A stretch of 64,000 nucleotides of DNA from Setophaga petechia (taxonomy: Eukaryota; Chordata; Aves; Passeriformes; Parulidae): NCBI GenBank assembly GCA_024362935.1, contig JANCRA010000007.1:23089003-23153002 (forward strand), written 5' to 3'. Of the stretch, positions 58,335 to 64,000 are shown one piece after another. A model generated the notes under the pieces. It was given only the letters and a program-made list of their open reading frames with translations, ran no database searches and was not told the origin of the DNA. Both the position numbers and the translations under genes were made by a program. Every line of letters begins with the position of its first letter. The stretch's first letter is position 1.

Positions 58335-60884
58335 ATCTCCCACTGGAAGCTGCCAGAGCGCTGCTTCCTCAAGCAGAAAGTCACGTGAACCTCCCTGCGA
58401 GCCAGGCCGAGCAGCCTCAGCACCCGCCCCGCAGGCACCCCGCACCGGGGGCACGGCACCCCTCCGACACCCGCAGCCTTGGCGGGGCTCCCGCCGCGGC
58501 GGGGCAAAGGCCGTGTGACGGCCAACGGGGGGTCCCTTCACATTCCCCGGGAGCTGGCCCCACGCCACTGGGAATGTCATCGGCGTGTTGGTGGGTGCAA
58601 AGACGGGGGTCCTCCCTCGATGGGGAGCCGTGGGGTCACCCCTCGCCTGGGAGTATCCCTGTGGATGGCTCCATGTGTTGTGTCCCCCCCACGCCCCCCC
58701 TGCCTGCTGCCCCAGGGCAGGGAGGACACGAGACTGCTGTGCAGTGTGGCCATGCAATGTACATGTGCCCCCCGCGTCTTCCCCCGCTGGGGCTGGGTGG
58801 CACATCGAGAGCCTGCGCCCCCCTCCCCCTTCCCCTCCCCGGACTGTTTATCGGAATATAGAAAAAACAAGCTCTGCCGCTGGCCTCCCGCCAGCCAGAA
58901 ACATTTAATGAGCCGCTCTGCCCAGGCTGCTCTTCAGGGCTGCATTAACTTGGAGGAGTTTCCTGCTTGGGAGCTGCTGCGGGGGGGGTCGGGGGGTTTT
59001 ACTGCCCCCCTTCCAAGTTGTGCCCTCCCAGAGGGATAATGTACTCCTTGCCATCCCTGGGGTGCATCCTGCCCCACTGCAGCTCCTCTTATATCTCTCC
59101 AGAGATGTTTCCCTGCTCCTTTCTTCCCCTCTGCAAGAGCTTTGGAGCAAGGAGGCTGTTCAGCTGGAAGGCTAGTGCACTCTTGTCCCCGAGGATGGTG
59201 GGGAGCTGCTGGGGCCAGTGGAGGCCTGAGGGGGGGCTTTTCCCCCCACCTCAGATATGGAGAGGTGAGCAGCAAGAGCGTAATGGGCTCAGAGAGGAGG
59301 TGGCAGCGGCTGGGGCAGCAGCTGTCTGGTGCTGGTGCCGGTGATGCTGTGCCCAGGGCTGCTTGGAGCAGGGCTGGCAGACAGGTTTTGGCATCCAGAC
59401 CCCAGCGGGGCCCTGACCCCTGGGGGCACCTCTCACTTTCCCAGCATGCTCTGCACTTTCTTCCTTAATTATTTTTATTATTATCATTGTTTTTCCCCCT
59501 GTAGTGATGGTGTCAGTGCAGGGGGGGAGGAGGGAAGCAAAGCAGAGTGGAGCTGTTCTCCCTCCCTGCGGGGCTGGCTCCAGCTTCATGGCAGGGAAGC
59601 AACTTTCCCAAGGTCAGCACCTTCCCCGGGACACCTTGCAGAGAACTAGCCTGTGCACCCCTTTGGCTGGAGGGAGAGCTTCCCAGGGCACATGCTTTGG
59701 GTCCCGGGATGGACATGTCCAGCCCGGGCACGGCCCATTGCCGTATCCCTCCCTTCTGCCGAGCTGGCGCCGTGCATCCCCCACTGTCACGAGGCCGAGC
59801 TGTGCCACATGCCTTGTGCGACAGATGCGCTGGGAAAGGGATGGCAGCGAGCGGGCTGAGTGCCGCGGCGGGGGGGCCAGCGAGCCCTGACCTCTGTGGG
59901 CTCTGGCTCCCAAACACCCCTGGGCATGCCTGGCACCTTGGGGTGCCCCTGGGCCTGTTGGGGAGGAGGGGAGCAGTAGGGGTCCCGAGGCCTCATTGTG
60001 CATATTGGTGTGCCCTAGTCCAGGCTTTCTTCACGTTGCCAGTGATGTTTGGATGTAACGCTTTACTTGCCCTGTCCCCCTCGGCAGCACAGTGCCTGAC
60101 ACTGATACCGTGTGTGCTGCGTTGCCTGCCCACTTATGGCATGCTGTGGCAAAGTCGTGATGGGTTTGTACCTGTCTGGTGCTCAGTGAGGGGATTCCTC
60201 GGGGTCCTGTTGTTGGTGTGAGGGACCATCACAGCGCTTCTTGGAGCCAGTGTGAGCTCACCCAGGATTTGCCTGGAGAATCCTGCATGGGTTAGTGCCA
60301 CACCAATGCCAGCGGGTTTAGCACTGTGTGTTTGCACTGGGCCCCAAGTTTATTCCAGGAATGTTGTTACCTGCTCAGCACAAACTGCTCTGAAAGCTGC
60401 TCCCTGGGGAGTGAGGGGATGCCCCTGGGGGATGGGACCTCCAGGGCAGGAAGGTACCCTTGTGGCCGGGAATGCACTGGCCAGGTGGCTGTGTGCCCCC
60501 AGGCAAGGCAGGAGCTCAAGTATCCCCTGCCCATCCCTTTCAGGTCAGATCACTCGATGTCATGCCACCCTCCCCTCCCTCACTCTGCTCTGGGATTCTC
60601 TCGCCATATCCATGTTGCTAAAACACGCGAGGCATGGGTCTGCATGGTGTGCCAGGAGCATGCTGGGACACTTGGGAGCATGGTGCCCATGCACAACAAC
60701 TGTTGGTGTGTCCTGGTGCACCAGCTGCAGTGTCAGCGAGAGTCCTCAGCTCTGTGCAGGGTGACACTGGGCCCTGGGGCTGCTCTTGTGCACGGTGTGG
60801 GTGTACCCCTGGGCCTGGGGAGCAGTGGGTGTGGGGACAGCTCCCCGGGTGGTGGGGTGCAGGCAGGATGGGGCTGGGTGACCG

Positions 60885-60901
60885 TTATCAGCTGCCCGCA
60901 G
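60885..60901 (-). promoter_or_regulatory. E-box/GATA composite motif CTG-N8-TGATAA
   Basis: On the minus strand the sequence reads CTGCGGGCAGCTGATAA, fitting the TAL1-GATA composite CTG-N7/8-WGATAA bound by the GATA1/TAL1/LMO2/LDB1 complex. A full CAGCTG E-box also overlaps the GATA core. It lies 4.4 kb inside LDB1 intron 1. Binding is inferred. Confidence 0.45.
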
Positions 60902-63197
60902 GCTGCGGCTGTGGTTTCCTGCCGGTGCCGGGGGGAGGGTGCTGGGGAGCAGGCAGGGCTGCCAGGGGGCTCCTGTGCCCCACCTGGAGCGGGGATAGTG
61001 GCAGTAGTCTGCCCTTCTCCCAGGATCTCTGCTGGACACGGTTGGGGTGGCTGCAGCAGGGGTGATGCTTGACAGGTTTTTGGGAGGTTCACTGCTGCGT
61101 GCTCATGGGGGTGTGGGAAAGTGGGCTGTGCACCATTGTTGGATGTCCCTTTTTGAGTGGGAGTGCTGGTGGGGCTCAGGAGTCTCTAAAGCTGTCAGAC
61201 CAGCCTCCCAGTGCAGCTCACCCCCTTCTCTCCTGGGCAGGTCATGGATGGGGATGAACGTTAAACCCGAGGCGTAATCTGCGCTGTGGCAGGCGCTGGC
61301 CCCTGTCCAGCCCTGACCCGCCCTGCCCGCAGGGCGACTGATAACACCCTGCCCGCACCCCTCTGCTGCCACTTCCTTTGGGGGCCCTGTGGCATGTAGC
61401 TCCAGCCCCGCTTTTGCAGGGTGTCTCTCTGCCCCAGCTTTATAGAACCCACAGTCAGGTAGGAGAGCTTACCCTGCACCAAGGTGACAGTGCTTGTGCC
61501 CCAGGATGGACCCTGGTTGAGAGGGCAGCACGCAGGGGGTGGGAGGGCCCCTGGTTTCTGCAGGAGCAGCAGCCTCAGGCCCTCTATTACACACCAAGGG
61601 ACAGGTGTTGTGTGTGCAGCCAGGTTTCTGCAGTACAGCTCAGGTGGCTGTACATGGTGATTGCAGCTCAAACCAAGCTGGGACATTGGTGGTGTTGGCT
61701 GGATCATTCTACACCAGCCAGTTGCACCAAACTCTGCTCTGCTATGTGCATTCTCCTCCAACCAGGGTCTTGTGCAGCCTGGGGCTCTGCCCTCCAGGGC
61801 AGAGTTGCCCCTGCTTGCTCTGAGTAGCTGCAGGGTGGTGGGTGCCAGCTTTTGCCTACACCAACTCCTGCCTCCCTACTAGGAGCCCATGGCAGCTCAC
61901 GGCATTGCAGGCACGCAGCTCTGCTGGGCATGGGGCAGGTCCAGGCACCCCGACCTGCCTGCTTCAACTGGCCCAGGGCGGGCCTGGGGTGAGCCCGGGG
62001 CAGCTGTGGGCAGGGGCAGGCAGGAGCACGGCAGCGGGAGCTCTCTCCCTGCTGGGGATGGCAGCGCAGAGCTGCTGGAGGAGCTGATGTGGTGCAGCAT
62101 TGCATGGAGTTGGAAATGGGGGTGCTGGCTGGGTATGGGGAGTGCCAGGCTGCCAAAAGTCCTTGTGGAGGGGCATTTCCCTGCTGAGGCTGGGGAGATG
62201 TCGTTGTGCTCCTCCCAGCTTGGTGCCCCTGCCAAATCCTTTGGGCAGCCACGGCATGCCATCGTCGCTGCCAGCGCGTGCGCAGCAGGAGGCTTGGACA
62301 GTGGCAGGGTTCCCCCCAGAACCCCAGGCTGCCCCCGAGTGGCATAGATGGGGCTCTATGTCAATCCCTACAGGAACTGGACCTGGCGCTGTGGAAGCTG
62401 CCATCACCATCCCACCCTGACCGTGTCCCTGCTTGGCCTAGCTGGTGGGGAGGAGGCAGCTGCTAACAGGAAGGACACGCATGTTAGCAACAAAAACACG
62501 GCAGTGAGAGGAAGCAGAAGCAATGCATTATTGATGGAGCTATTTGATGCTGCTATATTCGGAGAGCTGCTCTGGAGTGTTCAGCAGCACCATGTGGGGG
62601 GGTGGCAGGGGGTGGGCTCAGCTGCCGGAGTTACCTGCTTCACGTCAACCATGTACAGCCATGGCTCTATAAGATGTCCCTTACCTTCTCCCAGGGGAGC
62701 TTCTAGTGTGGGAGGGCACAGTGACATGTGTGTACCAGGAGGGATGGCAGTGTTAGTGGGGGGGGGGCGTTTGGTGGGTGGCAACCCCCGGCTATGTAAA
62801 TCTCTTATGGATGCCAGGGGTCTTCTGTAGCTTGGGAGACAAGAGTGGAAAGAATGCAGGGGGAACAGTGGGCCAGAGACCAGGATGCTCTCTAACCAGG
62901 GCTGAGTTCCTGTAGTTGCAGGGCTGGGTGTTGAGGATTCTGTTTTGGTTGTTTTTGAAGTAGCAGTGCCTGTCCCTTGGAGGGTAGATGGTCTTCTTGA
63001 GGGGCAGAGGGCAGGCACAGGATGCTGAGGCTGTGCAGCCATGCTGCACGTAACCCCCTCCCTGCTGTGGGTTCCTAGGCCAGGAAAGGGGCTGTAAAAC
63101 GAACCATTCTTGTAACATGAGAGAATCCACCTGGAGGCTCTGGAGGAGCCTTAAAACCCGGCTGGCCCCGGGCTTCTGCAGAGGAACTGAGGTTCAT

Positions 63198-63248
63198 TGC
63201 TGTGGGTGGCTATGCTGGGGCTCACTGCTGTGGGTGGCTATGCTGGGG
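63198..63248. repeat. Two-copy 28-bp tandem duplication
   Basis: TGCTGTGGGTGGCTATGCTG (continuing GGG) occurs at 63198 and again at 63226 with a 28-bp period and no mismatch over 23 bp, indicating a recent local duplication in LDB1 intron 1. Confidence 0.85.
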
Positions 63249-64000
63249 ATGAGGTCTTGCAGGACGTGCATTGCAATGTCTCAGGGACAGCACAAGAACA
63301 CTGTGGGGCATTTCTCTGTGCTGGTGCCACGGGGAAACCCCATTGTAGCAGCATGTGCCAAAGCTTGCTTGTGGACTGCACCTTCCCCTTGGAGCCTTTG
63401 GGCAGCCCAGTGGTGCTGAGGCTGACCCATGACACCAGAAAAAGGTGTGATGTGAGGGTGGACACCCCATATGAACCTCATGCACTCTGGGGTTCTGCAC
63501 CCCACTGTAACTTTTCTCCACATCCTCTTGTTTTGGAGAGGATAGGCACCAATGCATGCACTAGGTTGCTGCTTGTCCACTACTCACATATTCAGATTGA
63601 TTTCTCTGTCCCATGCAGGATGCTCAAGATGTGGCCCTGTAACTTCTCATCCTGCTCTGGCAGATTTTCCCCAGCCCCTTGGCTTTATTTTTGCCTCTGG
63701 GTGTCTGGAAATGGTTCTGGCTTTGAAGGGTTAATCCCAGGAGCCCCCAGGATCTGCTGCCTGCCTGGCATGACTCACCATGTAGTTTCCAGCCTCCCCC
63801 AAACCTCCTCGGGAGAGATGGATCTGTGGCTTCTCCAGCCAAAAACAGGGGCCCCTCCTGCTCCAGAACTCCCTTTTTATCTGGTCATGCATAGCTTTAG
63901 GGAGGAGAGAAGACCCTCCTTGAGAAACAGGGAAACAAAGCATATTTCTGTTTGAAGGATGGTAGGATTTGCAGGGTTGGCTCTTGTGTTTGGGAAAGTG

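Larger units (their letters stand above)
57481..64000 (+). other. LDB1: LDB1 intron 1 (partial)
   Basis: GC-rich DNA without a recognisable LDB1 exon; sequences expected for exon 2 (CSSKSFKLYSPKEP) were not found on the plus strand. Three locally AT-richer patches (58845-58915, 59460-59500, 62460-62570) stand out from the surroundings. Open frames here, including a 546-codon antisense frame at 57165-58805, have biased composition and no recognisable domain. Confidence 0.6.

Noticed and set aside
57165..58805. 546-codon open frame on the minus strand
   Set aside because: It lies antisense in LDB1 intron 1, overlaps a minisatellite and a (TCC)11 repeat, is Pro/Gly/Arg/His-rich, and has no recognisable domain or splice context.
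56470..64000. LDB1 exon 2 or the short-isoform first exon
   Set aside because: No plus-strand sequence encoding CSSKSFKLYSPKEP or MLDRDVGPTPMYPP was found, so these probably lie beyond the window.
1..64000. CRISPR arrays, tRNA or rRNA genes, operons or other prokaryotic systems
   Set aside because: All gene structure is spliced vertebrate type. The tandem repeats are minisatellites or microsatellites without spacer architecture, and no RNA-gene cloverleaf or rRNA segment was recognised by eye.

Overview
The window is vertebrate nuclear DNA, almost certainly from a bird and probably a songbird (passerine). Three protein-coding genes can be identified from exon sequence. There is no prokaryotic gene structure. 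The bird call rests on short introns, a CR1-type LINE fragment, and a solo LTR near 41.9-42.5 kb that I recognise from memory as a common passerine endogenous-retrovirus LTR.

Layout. (1) 1-24.3 kb: first exon of LCOR on the minus strand (coding 24306-24210) in a CpG island, followed by about 24 kb of AT-rich DNA that reads as LCOR intron 1. No further exon was recognised there. (2) 24.5-38.8 kb: intergenic DNA with a degenerate GC-rich minisatellite beside the LCOR island, a CR1 fragment running into a roughly 51-copy GGGAA array, poly-A and AAAT tracts, and good CTCF-like motifs at both ends. (3) 38.8-52.8 kb: the complete PPRC1 gene (PGC-1-related coactivator, PRC) on the minus strand. I resolved 14 coding exons with consistent GT-AG junctions and phases; the joined CDS is 4914 nt including stop (1637 residues), against about 1664 in human. 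(4) 52.8-56.4 kb: the PPRC1 CpG-island promoter and the divergent intergenic interval. (5) 56.4-64 kb: first coding exon of the long LDB1 isoform on the plus strand (56445-56469) and part of its intron 1, which opens with a degenerate GC-rich minisatellite.

How the genes relate. All three are transcription cofactors. PRC is an NRF-1 and HCF-1 partner controlling nuclear genes for mitochondria. LDB1 bridges LIM, GATA and bHLH factors at enhancers. LCOR is a nuclear-receptor corepressor, and its locus also makes the PRC2-associated PALI1. The head-to-head LDB1/PPRC1 pair matches human 10q24.32. LCOR directly downstream of PPRC1 does not: in human NOLC1 sits there and LCOR is several Mb away.

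I found no evidence of an undescribed system. The observations most worth checking are a degenerate nuclear-receptor box in PRC, a ZNF143/THAP11/HCF-1-type promoter motif on the gene for an HCF-1-binding coactivator, nested uORFs abutting the LDB1 start codon, a GATA/E-box composite in LDB1 intron 1, a convergent CTCF motif pair, and an LTR insertion 33 bp from a PPRC1 splice donor. Motif calls were made by eye and are not scored genome-wide.
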